5,407 nt of DNA, from contig JAIWOE010000231.1 of assembly GCA_020217165.1 (NCBI GenBank), positions 1 through 5,407 of the forward strand, read 5' to 3'. This document shows, piece after piece, positions 1 to 5,383 of this stretch. The translations under genes were made by a program, and so were the position numbers. The notes under the pieces were generated by a model, which was given only the letters and a program-made list of their open reading frames with translations, did not search any database and was not told the DNA's origin. The number at the start of each line of letters is the position of its first letter. Positions within the stretch are counted from its first letter, which is position 1. Source of the stretch: Desulfovibrio sp. GTDB taxonomy: Bacteria; Desulfobacterota; Desulfovibrionia; Desulfovibrionales; Desulfovibrionaceae.

Positions 1-11
1 ACACGGACATA

Positions 12-449
12 TTGCTGGAAACCCTGGTCCTCACACTGCACATCATCGCCTGCCTGGTGCTCATTGTCTTGGTGCTCCTGCAGTCCGGCAAGGAAGGCAT
101 GGGCGTGATTTTTGGCGGCGGTTCCAGTTCCTTGTTCGGCGGCTCAGGCGCGGGCGGGCTGCTGGTGAAAATTACGGCCCTGGCTGCCGCAATTTTCTTG
201 ACAACGTCCCTCGGTTACAATTATTTAAATAAGTCCGCCCGTAATGACGATGGCAGCGTGATGGATGCCCTAGTCATTGATACGCAGGGGCAGGGTGCGG
301 AGAATGCCTCCCCCCAGGCGCCTGCCGGGCTGCTCGTTGAAGACAAAGAAGACAAAGGCGCTGCCCCTGACTTCTCCGTGAAGGAGAGCTCCGAAGCGGC
401 TGCGCCAGCGCAAATCCCTCCGGCTGCTGCCTCCAACCAGACGCAGTAG
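12..449 (+). CDS. secG: SecG, preprotein translocase subunit
   Basis: SecG is the small inner-membrane partner of SecYE in the Sec translocon and assists SecA-driven export of unfolded proteins. The 145-residue product shows the family layout: a first hydrophobic segment at about residues 5-23, the conserved cytoplasmic block LLQSGKEGMG (22-31) followed by a Gly/Ser-rich stretch ending in LFGGSG (41-46), and a second hydrophobic segment at about 50-68. After residue 75 comes a polar, Ala/Pro/Gln-rich tail of about 70 residues, which makes the protein longer than E. coli SecG (110 residues); tails of this sort vary in the family. The start is taken as TTG at 12 because family members begin close to the motif METL. 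Only 11 nt lie upstream, so the ribosome-binding site cannot be judged and a start just outside the window is possible. The stop lies 9 nt before a tRNA-Leu gene, so the two are probably co-transcribed. Confidence 0.95.
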   Translation: MLETLVLTLHIIACLVLIVLVLLQSGKEGMGVIFGGGSSSLFGGSGAGGLLVKITALAAAIFLTTSLGYNYLNKSARNDDGSVMDALVIDTQGQGAENASPQAPAGLLVEDKEDKGAAPDFSVKESSEAAAPAQIPPAAASNQTQ

Positions 450-458
450 TTGCCGTGT

Positions 459-545
459 GCCGAAGTGGTGGAACTGGTAGACACGCTATCTTGAGGGGGT
501 AGTGGACACCTGTCCGTAGGAGTTCGAGTCTCCTCTTCGGCACCA
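459..545 (+). tRNA. tRNA-Leu (anticodon GAG)
   Basis: An 87-nt class II tRNA folds completely. The acceptor stem pairs GCCGAAG (459-465) with CTTCGGC (535-541), followed by discriminator A542 and an encoded CCA (543-545). The anticodon stem is 486-490 with 498-502, and the loop TTGAGGG (491-497) places the anticodon GAG at 493-495, reading CUC and CUU. The long variable arm (about 503-517) contains a GGAC/GTCC hairpin, as expected for leucine tRNAs. The T arm pairs AGGAG (518-522) with CTCCT (530-534) around TTCGAGT. The D-loop region carries GGTAGACAC, as in other bacterial tRNA-Leu. The gene sits directly after secG; E. coli has the same order (secG then leuU, also GAG). Confidence 0.97.
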
Positions 546-552
546 TCTTTCT

Positions 553-584
553 AAAGGCCGCCTGCACCACGCAGGCGGCCTTTT
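553..584 (+). terminator. Intrinsic terminator after secG / tRNA-Leu
   Basis: A perfect 13-bp GC-rich stem (553-565 with 571-583) encloses the 5-nt loop ACCAC and ends in a short T run (581-584). It begins 8 nt after the tRNA 3' end, so it most likely ends the secG-tRNA transcript. The opposite strand has a poorer T tract. The next gene therefore needs its own promoter. Confidence 0.85.
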
Positions 585-834
585 GCATTGGACTGGAATA
601 TCCCCCTCCTTGGCAAAATTTTACGGATTCTTACCAGACTTTTTGGGGGCGTTTCTAGGCGAGACGTGGTTTGCTGCGTATGGTATGGTCCAAATCTTGG
701 AGTTGACCACGAGGAGTTGCCACCATCCGGGGGCTGCGTGCTCCCATTGGCGCCTTGGTGCTGTCCGCGCACAGCAGTCCTGCAGGCGATCCGAATGTGG
801 TCGGACTCTGGAAGGCCCTGGAGGGATACATTCC
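585..834. other. Intergenic region before the SGNH gene; no gene or clear promoter seen
   Basis: These 250 nt lie between the terminator and the SGNH-like gene and must hold that gene's promoter if the terminator is efficient. TTGGCA (610-615) and TTGACC (703-708) resemble -35 hexamers, but neither has an acceptable -10 hexamer at 16-18 nt. A small inverted repeat, TCCAA-ATC-TTGGA, lies at about 689-701. The frame of the downstream gene is open back to 583, but its translation here is rich in Cys, His and Trp and has no family character, so it is treated as non-coding. Confidence 0.5.
820..824 (+). promoter_or_regulatory. Ribosome-binding site deciding the SGNH start
   Basis: GGAGG lies 10 nt before ATG 835. 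It favours this start over the in-frame ATG at 583, which falls inside the terminator. The chosen start also places a positively charged N-terminus directly before the only strongly hydrophobic segment. Confidence 0.7.
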
Positions 835-2160
835 ATGCGCTATATCAAAGTGCTGCGCCGGTGTGTCGGCCTCGCCGTGGTCCTCGTGGGACTGATCGTG
901 GCGGCAGACCTGGCTTTCCGGTGCTATGAAGCCCGACACCTCGTGGTCAGCCTCGAAACCCTTCCCGGGCCCTACGACCTGCGCGCCCTGGGCTATCACC
1001 AGCATGGCGATGCCGTGCACCGGGAGACTCCTGCCGACGTCTATCGAATTCTGAGCCTGGGCGATTCCTTTGCCTACTCCATCACCCTGCCCGAATACAC
1101 CTATGCCGCCGTGCTGGAGCAGTCTTTGCGTCAGCCGACCCAGATGGAGAAAAACCGGACGGCATCGGCGTCCCAGCAAGGAACAGTGGAGGTGGTCAAC
1201 CTCGGCGTGCCCAGCGTGTCCTTCCCGGAATATCTCCGGCAGGGCCGCTTTTGGGGGCGTGTGTTGGAGCACGATGCGGTGGTGCTCAATGTCTATGCCG
1301 GCAACGATTTTCATGAGCTGCAGGGGGTGATGGCCACACCGGAAACCGCAGAGGCACCGGCGGTTCAGGTGGGCATGGGGGTGGGCATCCCGCGCAACCA
1401 TTGGTTGCGGTTTATGGATTACCTGTATGCATACACCAAGACAGCCACCATTCAGCCACCGTCGCCGGCCATCACCAATCCCACGGCCTATGACCCCGCA
1501 CGAACAGGCGACATCACACCGGAAACCTACCGCACGGTGATGCGTCTTGCGGCCCGGGCGTACGCGCCCAGCCTGCAGCATGAAACTGTCGCGGCCATGC
1601 CGTGGTGCCGGGAGGTTCTGCGCTTCCTTGCGGAGGAAGTGCGCCAGGGCCGCACGGTTCGCGTGCTGGTAAGCCCCCCGCACTTCTGGCTGGATGCACA
1701 CTGGCTGCAGGAGGTGCAACAGGCGCCCGAGCTGGTGGGGCTGGCGCTGGATCCTGCCCTGCCAGCCAACACGCTTCGCCGGCTCGCCGCCGAAGAGGGG
1801 CTGGATCCCGAGGTGATCATCGACCTGTTGCCGGCGCTGCAACAGGCGGCCAGCGATGAGCCCTTGTATCTTGGCACCAATTCCCATTGGACCGTGGCAG
1901 GCAATGCCGTGGCTGCCGAGGTGCTCCGGCAGTCCCTGGCACCAGTGGTAGGGGCGTGGTCAACCGGGGGAAACAGCCCTGCATTGGCCTCGCGCACATG
2001 GGCAGAAGGCACGCGGGGCACGCCAATCGCCCCGGCAAAGCTGGCAATTCAGGGGGGCGTGGACAGGCCGGGGCCGGCCGCATCCACTTGGCTGGAGTGT
2101 CTCTCCCCGGCCAGTCTCCTTGACGCCGCCATGCGGCATCTGCTGCCGTTGTGGGAATGA
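835..2160 (+). CDS. Membrane-anchored SGNH/GDSL hydrolase-like protein
   Basis: The 441-residue product starts with a basic stretch and one hydrophobic segment (about residues 10-28), consistent with a signal anchor placing the rest in the periplasm. The SGNH blocks appear in order. Block I is RILSLGDSF with candidate nucleophile Ser78. Block II is VVNLGVPS with Gly124. Block III is VYAGND with Asn157. Block V is TNSHWTVAG with His351. In family members the residue two or three before this His is normally Asp; here those positions are Asn349 and Thr348, so the triad is altered or the acid comes from elsewhere. The HW spelling and the insertion between blocks III and V recall AlgJ/AlgX-like and other sugar O-acetylation SGNH proteins, but no substrate can be named. 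About 70 residues after 368 are Gly/Pro/Ala/Ser-rich with no recognisable domain. The gene stands alone after a terminator and converges on a minus-strand regulator 19 nt away. Confidence 0.8.
   Translation: MRYIKVLRRCVGLAVVLVGLIVAADLAFRCYEARHLVVSLETLPGPYDLRALGYHQHGDAVHRETPADVYRILSLGDSFAYSITLPEYTYAAVLEQSLRQPTQMEKNRTASASQQGTVEVVNLGVPSVSFPEYLRQGRFWGRVLEHDAVVLNVYAGNDFHELQGVMATPETAEAPAVQVGMGVGIPRNHWLRFMDYLYAYTKTATIQPPSPAITNPTAYDPARTGDITPETYRTVMRLAARAYAPSLQHETVAAMPWCREVLRFLAEEVRQGRTVRVLVSPPHFWLDAHWLQEVQQAPELVGLALDPALPANTLRRLAAEEGLDPEVIIDLLPALQQAASDEPLYLGTNSHWTVAGNAVAAEVLRQSLAPVVGAWSTGGNSPALASRTWAEGTRGTPIAPAKLAIQGGVDRPGPAASTWLECLSPASLLDAAMRHLLPLWE
2059..2087. repeat. GC-rich inverted repeat inside the SGNH 3' end
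   Basis: GTGGA (2059-2063) pairs with TCCAC (2083-2087), and inside it GGCCG (2066-2070) pairs with CGGCC (2075-2079) around GGGC, with a small internal loop between the two stems. Neither strand has a T run after it. It lies in the coding tail of the SGNH gene and also downstream of the convergent regulator, so it could slow or end transcription from either side. Chance is possible in such GC-rich DNA. Confidence 0.4.
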
Positions 2161-2179
2161 TGCGGCCGCGGGGAGCGGT

Positions 2180-3301
2180 TCAGTCGTCGCAGGAAGGGGT
2201 GGGCACGGGACGAGGGGTCAGATCCTTCACGAACCCGATGAGGGAGGGCTGCTGCTCTGCCTCGGGGGCCGCCAGGGGAAGCATGCGGGCGGTGATGGAT
2301 GCCCGGAACGTACGGCCATCCTTGGTCTTGAGGGTGACCTCGTAGTCTTCGATGGCGCCATGCCGGGCCATGGCCTCCAGGAGCTGGCCGCGATGGCCGG
2401 GATCCACATACAACTGGCGGCCAATGTCTTCCATGGCCAGAAGTTCCTCGTGGGAATCGTAGCCAAACATGGCCAGGGCCTCGCGATTTACGGCCTTGAA
2501 GCGGCCCTCGGGCACGGACTGGAAAATTCCCACCGGCGCGTGCTCGAACAAAATGCGCCACTGCGCCTCCGCAGCGGCCAGGGCGGCCTCGCTCTGCCGT
2601 CGGCGGTGCACCTCCTCCTCTAACTGGGTCACGGTCTCCTGCAGTTGCCGGGTGCGTTCCTCGGCCAGGGCCTCCACGGCGGCCTGCAGGTCCAGCTGGG
2701 TCTGCTTGAGCCGCAAATGATCCGACACATCCATGAGCACCATGCGCAGGGCGCCATCAGGCTGCTGGGTGACGTAGGCCAGGATGCGCAGGGCCGGCTC
2801 GGTCAGCAGGCGAAAGGAGATGAGAGGCTCGGGCGCCCCGGCGGCCGCAGCCTGCACGGCGTGCTGGATGCGCTGGGCATCTTCGGAAGAAACATGGGCC
2901 AGGAGGGATGCGGGGGAGGGTGCGTGAGCACCGCCTTCGACCGGGGACGCAGCGAGCCAGGAAGCCAATTCGGAAGAACACAGCTCCGTGCCCTGGGCGG
3001 GGTCCACGGTCCACACGGCCACCCGGCTCAGGTTCTCCGGCAAGGTGGGCAGGGGCAGGGGGGCGGCGTTGTCTCCTTCCAGGCGGGGGAACAGGAACAG
3101 CGCCGCAGGATGCGCCGCCAGGGTGCGGGAAAGCTGCGCCACCAGGGAGAACGAGGGCGCGGAGAGCCCACGTTCCAGCATGCTGATGTACTGTTCCGTG
3201 ACCCCAATGCGTTCCGCAAGCTTGGCCTGGGTGAAACTGCGCAACTCTCGCAGGAATCGCAGCCGCTTGCCAAAGGCCTTCTTGAATGCAGTCTCGTCCA
3301 T
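2180..3301 (-). CDS. XRE-family transcriptional regulator with PAS sensor domains
   Basis: The 373-residue cytoplasmic protein begins with an XRE/Cro-type helix-turn-helix (about residues 10-68): RLRFLRELRSFTQAKLAERI, then VTEQYISMLERGLSAPS, the classic second and recognition helices. Residues about 88-195 look like a divergent PAS domain, ending in the typical exit LMDVSDHLRLKQ. A charged heptad-like coiled coil follows (about 196-247). A clear PAS domain covers about 248-361 (WRILFEHAPVGIFQS, FKAVNREALAMFGY, YEVTLKTKDGRTF, IGFVKDLTPR). The protein then stops after a Pro-rich tail with no kinase, GGDEF or sigma-54 module, so output must be through DNA binding. The ligand is unknown. ATG 3301 was chosen because an upstream in-frame ATG (3337) lies inside an inverted repeat; GGGG about 6 nt upstream is only a weak ribosome-binding site, and GTG 3307 is possible. 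It lies 90 nt downstream of lysA on the same strand. Confidence 0.85.
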   Translation of the reverse strand: MDETAFKKAFGKRLRFLRELRSFTQAKLAERIGVTEQYISMLERGLSAPSFSLVAQLSRTLAAHPAALFLFPRLEGDNAAPLPLPTLPENLSRVAVWTVDPAQGTELCSSELASWLAASPVEGGAHAPSPASLLAHVSSEDAQRIQHAVQAAAAGAPEPLISFRLLTEPALRILAYVTQQPDGALRMVLMDVSDHLRLKQTQLDLQAAVEALAEERTRQLQETVTQLEEEVHRRRQSEAALAAAEAQWRILFEHAPVGIFQSVPEGRFKAVNREALAMFGYDSHEELLAMEDIGRQLYVDPGHRGQLLEAMARHGAIEDYEVTLKTKDGRTFRASITARMLPLAAPEAEQQPSLIGFVKDLTPRPVPTPSCDD

Positions 3302-3327
3302 GGACACCCCATAGCGGAGACAATGGC

Positions 3328-3370
3328 AAAACGACACAAACCGGGGGTTTGAGTTCCCGGTTTGTGTCGT
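3328..3370 (-). terminator. Perfect 15-bp inverted repeat, probable lysA terminator
   Basis: Bases 3331-3345 pair without mismatch with 3356-3370 around a 10-nt loop. Read on the minus strand the stem starts 21 nt after the lysA stop and ends in TTTT (3331-3328), which fits an intrinsic terminator. The stem base is GC-poorer than usual and the T run is short. The heptamer TGGCAAA flanks the stem on both sides as a direct repeat (3324-3330 and 3370-3376). Only about 26 nt separate the T run from the regulator's start codon, so the element may also act as an operator or attenuator for that gene. Confidence 0.75.
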
Positions 3371-3391
3371 GGCAAATCGAGGTGAGGGGAG

Positions 3392-4645
3392 TTATTCCAG
3401 GCAGTCGCGTTCCAGGGCCACCAGATCCCGGTAACGCTCACGCGCCCGGGCCAGCCTGGCCGTATCGCCACTCACCAGCACTTCCGCCGCACGGCACCGG
3501 GAATTGTATTGCGAGCTCATGCTGAACCCGTACGCCCCGGCGGAAAACACGGCCAGCAACTCTCCGGACTGCACGGCAGACATGGTCCGCTCCCGGGCCA
3601 GAAAATCGCTGGATTCGCAGATGGGGCCCACCACGTCCACAATGTTGGCGCTGCGATGCTGGGGCACCACCTCTGAAATGCGGTGGTAGGAGCCGTACAG
3701 CGCCGGGCGGGTCAGGTCGTTCATGGCCGCGTCCACAATCACAAAATGCTTGCTTGGGGTATCCTTGGTGTACACCACCTTGGTGACCAGGATGCCGCTG
3801 TTGCCGGCAATCACCCGGCCCGGTTCCAGGATAACCGTGAGGGGCCGCGACTTGAGCACCGGCACCAGGGCCTGGGCAAAGACCTCGGGATGGGGGGGAT
3901 CTTCCTCATGATATTGAATGCCCAGGCCGCCGCCCAGGTCCAGGTACTTGATGTTCAGGCCCAGCTCGCCGGTCAGGCGGTCGTGGAAGGCCATGAGCTT
4001 TTCCATGGCTTCCTTGAAGGGATCGATGGACGTGAGCTGGGAGCCGATGTGGCAGTCCAGGCCCACGGGATCCACGGCCGGCAGGTCCCGGGCCAGGGCA
4101 TAGGCCTGCATGGAGGTTTCCATGTCCAGCCCGAACTTGTTTTTCTTCATGCCCGTGGAAATGTACGGATGGGTCTGGGGGTCCACATCGGGATTGATGC
4201 GCAGGCTGATGCGGGCCTTGACGCCCATGGCCTTGGCGATTTCGTTAATACGCAGCAGCTCTTCCTGGGACTCCACATTGAACATGAGGATGTCCGCTTC
4301 CAGGGCTTCCTTGATTTCTTCGGGACGCTTGCCCACGCCGGAGTAGACAATTTTTTGCGCCGGCACACCTGCGGCCAGGGCGCGGTACAGCTCGCCGCCG
4401 GAAACAATGTCCATGCCGGCGCCCTGTTTGGCCAGCAGGTTGAGCACGCAGAGGTTCGAGTTCGCTTTGACAGAATAACAGGTCAGGTGCGGCAGCTCTT
4501 TGAAGGCGGAGTCGAAGATCTCGAAATGCCTGGTGAATGTGGCTGCGCTGTACACGTAAAGCGGCGTGCCGAACTCTTCCGCCAGCCGGGCTACGGGCAC
4601 GTCCTCGGCAAACAACTGGCCGTCGCGATACTCGAAATGATGCAT
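3392..4645 (-). CDS. lysA: Diaminopimelate decarboxylase
   Basis: LysA removes CO2 from meso-diaminopimelate to give L-lysine, the last step of the DAP pathway, using pyridoxal phosphate. The 417-residue protein has the normal family length and fold order: an alanine-racemase-like barrel followed by a C-terminal beta domain. Visible motifs are the PLP lysine in CYSVKAN (Lys60), HIGSQ (from His199), the phosphate-binding glycines in LDLGGGLGI (238-240), EPGR (274-277), CESSD (343-347, with the Cys and Glu that act across the dimer interface), and AGAYGF (Tyr372). The start at ATG 4645 is supported by AGGAGA (4657-4652) 6 nt upstream. No lysine riboswitch is apparent in the leader. A hairpin follows the stop, then the XRE-PAS regulator on the same strand. 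All key residues are present, so the enzyme should be active. Confidence 0.97.
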   Translation of the reverse strand: MHHFEYRDGQLFAEDVPVARLAEEFGTPLYVYSAATFTRHFEIFDSAFKELPHLTCYSVKANSNLCVLNLLAKQGAGMDIVSGGELYRALAAGVPAQKIVYSGVGKRPEEIKEALEADILMFNVESQEELLRINEIAKAMGVKARISLRINPDVDPQTHPYISTGMKKNKFGLDMETSMQAYALARDLPAVDPVGLDCHIGSQLTSIDPFKEAMEKLMAFHDRLTGELGLNIKYLDLGGGLGIQYHEEDPPHPEVFAQALVPVLKSRPLTVILEPGRVIAGNSGILVTKVVYTKDTPSKHFVIVDAAMNDLTRPALYGSYHRISEVVPQHRSANIVDVVGPICESSDFLARERTMSAVQSGELLAVFSAGAYGFSMSSQYNSRCRAAEVLVSGDTARLARARERYRDLVALERDCLE

Positions 4646-4651
4646 CTCGCA

Positions 4652-4657
4652 TCTCCT
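4652..4657 (-). promoter_or_regulatory. lysA ribosome-binding site
   Basis: AGGAGA on the minus strand sits 6 nt before the lysA ATG, close to ideal spacing, and fixes the start codon. Confidence 0.8.
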
Positions 4658-4774
4658 GCGCGGTGTTTGAGCAATCGAAGAAAGGAAATTTGGATAGCTC
4701 GAACTGCCAGGATTGTAAAGTCAGCCGCGCCCAGACCGGTGTTGCGGTGGTTGACTCTGGCGGGGGGAGCCAGT

Positions 4775-4816
4775 GTCACAATAGTCGGCCGGATATAAAA
4801 TTCGCGTCACAATGAC
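4775..4816. repeat. Two GTCACAAT direct repeats flanking an AT-rich segment
   Basis: GTCACAAT occurs at 4775-4782 and 4806-4813, start to start 31 bp, about three helical turns. The second copy extends to GTCACAATGAC (4806-4816), an inverted repeat of GTCA and TGAC around CAA; the first is an imperfect version (GTCACAATAGTC). Equal helical phasing in a divergent promoter region suggests binding sites for one regulator, but the protein is unknown. Confidence 0.45.
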
Positions 4817-5026
4817 ACGTCGTTGATTTTTCTTTGGATAACATAGTGTTAGTGTGTGGTTTAGGAGCGATTCTTCCGGGCTGTTGTCGGGTGGTTGCTT
4901 CGGAATGTGGCGCTTTGGCCGGGGCACTCCGGGGCTCCCATACGGCCAACAAGCGTATCCATCAGGGACCACAGGGAATCGATGTATTGGACAAGATTTT
5001 GATATGACAGTTGGAATCAATGGTGC

Positions 5027-5061
5027 CCCCCGGCGGCTCCTGCCATGCGCCGGGCCGGGGG
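5027..5061 (+). promoter_or_regulatory. GC-rich hairpin upstream of the AmiS/UreI-like gene
   Basis: CCCCCGGC (5027-5034) pairs exactly with GCCGGGGG (5054-5061), and an inner GGC (5035-5037) can pair with GCC (5049-5051) after a 2-nt bulge. No T run follows, so it is not a simple terminator. It ends 46 nt before the ATG and would lie in the 5' leader if transcription starts upstream. It may be an RNA structure, or chance pairing in a GC-rich patch. Confidence 0.4.
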
Positions 5062-5096
5062 CCATGGAACCCCGCGCCCTTTCATCACCCACTTAC

Positions 5097-5103
5097 AGGA
5101 GGG
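5097..5103 (+). promoter_or_regulatory. Strong ribosome-binding site
   Basis: AGGAGGG, with AGGAGG ending 5 nt before ATG 5108, nearly matches the full anti-Shine-Dalgarno complement. It supports real translation of the short gene that follows. Confidence 0.8.
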
Positions 5104-5107
5104 TATT

Positions 5108-5320
5108 ATGACAACGGCTATTCTTGTGTTGATCTCGGTCATGTGGCTGCCGGTGGCGCTGCTGAACCTTGGCAAGGGAGAGCCCAAGGGCACGGGAGCC
5201 GCCACGGGATTCGTCGGCGTACTGGTGGTGGGCGCGGTGTTGCAGGCGGCCCTGTTCAAGGATGCCTTTACGGCAGGGCTGCTGTTCGCGCACGGAGTGC
5301 TGTACTGCTGTGTGGCTTAG
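5108..5320 (+). CDS. Short AmiS/UreI-like membrane protein (N-terminal half only)
   Basis: The 70-residue product is almost entirely hydrophobic, with three likely membrane helices at about residues 3-20, 31-49 and 53-70. The loop LLNLGKGEPKG followed by GFVGVL matches the first helix-loop-helix of AmiS/UreI channels (in H. pylori UreI, GLTKVDPKS followed by FFVGGL), and FTAGLLFAHGVLYCCVA matches the start of their third helix (in UreI, ATGLLFGFTYLYAAIN). These comparisons are from memory. Such proteins let urea or short amides cross the inner membrane and normally have about 165-200 residues and six helices; here a TAG stops the protein within or just after helix three. No shifted frame downstream restores a family sequence. 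It is either a functional half-channel that would have to oligomerise or a truncated remnant. The strong ribosome-binding site argues for expression. A second gene begins 63 nt later on the same strand, with no terminator between. Confidence 0.65.
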   Translation: MTTAILVLISVMWLPVALLNLGKGEPKGTGAATGFVGVLVVGAVLQAALFKDAFTAGLLFAHGVLYCCVA

Positions 5321-5343
5321 AACCACTAACAAAACCTAGCCAG

Positions 5344-5363
5344 TTCTCTAAAAATTCTCTAAA
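5344..5363. repeat. Tandem TTCTCTAAA repeat
   Basis: TTCTCTAAA occurs at 5344-5352 and 5355-5363, an 11-bp period close to one helical turn, in an AT-rich gap (18 of 50 bases are G or C in 5321-5370) just before the next gene. It could be a small regulator site; chance is possible. Confidence 0.35.
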
Positions 5364-5372
5364 CTTGTCGGC

Positions 5373-5378
5373 AGGAGG
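5373..5378 (+). promoter_or_regulatory. Ribosome-binding site of the gene leaving the window
   Basis: AGGAGG lies 5 nt before ATG 5384, the same spacing as for the preceding gene. Confidence 0.75.
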
Positions 5379-5383
5379 TCATC

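Larger units (their letters stand above)
4646..5107. other. Divergent intergenic region between lysA and the AmiS/UreI-like gene
   Basis: This 462-nt stretch has no convincing gene. It must carry the lysA promoter (minus) and probably that of the small membrane gene (plus). An AT-rich island spans about 4793-4860 (14 of 40 bases are G or C in 4821-4860), flanked by the GTCACAAT repeats. On the minus strand TACAAT (4717-4712) could be a lysA -10 hexamer, but no -35 lies at the right distance. A small hairpin CTGGC...GCCAG (4757-4773) has a G-rich loop on the plus strand. A GC-rich hairpin lies at 5027-5061. No sigma-70 promoter can be assigned with confidence. Confidence 0.6.

Noticed and set aside
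459..600. Integration site at the tRNA-Leu 3' end
   Set aside because: No repeat of the tRNA 3' end, no integrase and no change in gene type follow; only a terminator is present.
583..834. N-terminal extension of the SGNH frame starting at ATG 583
   Set aside because: The start falls inside the terminator, lacks a ribosome-binding site, and the translated extension is Cys/His/Trp-rich; ATG 835 has GGAGG and leads into a signal anchor.
655..1887. Long minus-strand open frame (410 codons) opposite the SGNH gene
   Set aside because: Its translation is rich in His, Gln, Arg and Gly with no domain, and the plus strand carries clear SGNH motifs; it is a mirror frame in GC-rich DNA.
2645..3352. 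Plus-strand open frame opposite the XRE-PAS gene
   Set aside because: Gly/Arg/Gln-rich mirror translation with no motif; the minus strand shows a clear HTH and PAS.
3683..4798. Plus-strand open frame (371 codons) opposite lysA
   Set aside because: The composition is His/Gly/Gln-rich without family character, and it lies exactly antisense to an intact lysA.
4646..4800. Lysine riboswitch or T-box ahead of lysA
   Set aside because: No T-box sequence, no multi-stem junction and no terminator-like hairpin with a T run can be seen in the leader.
4775..4813. FNR/HcpR or Rex operator from the TCACAA cores
   Set aside because: Those regulators bind inverted half-sites; here the cores are in direct orientation 31 bp apart.
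4987..5002. Possible sigma-54 promoter (TTGG-N10-GA)
   Set aside because: The -12 dinucleotide is GA rather than the strongly conserved GC, and no activator site is evident.
4854..5111. Plus-strand 85-codon frame in the divergent intergenic region
   Set aside because: No ribosome-binding site at sensible spacing, irregular composition, and it overlaps the better supported start at 5108 in another frame.
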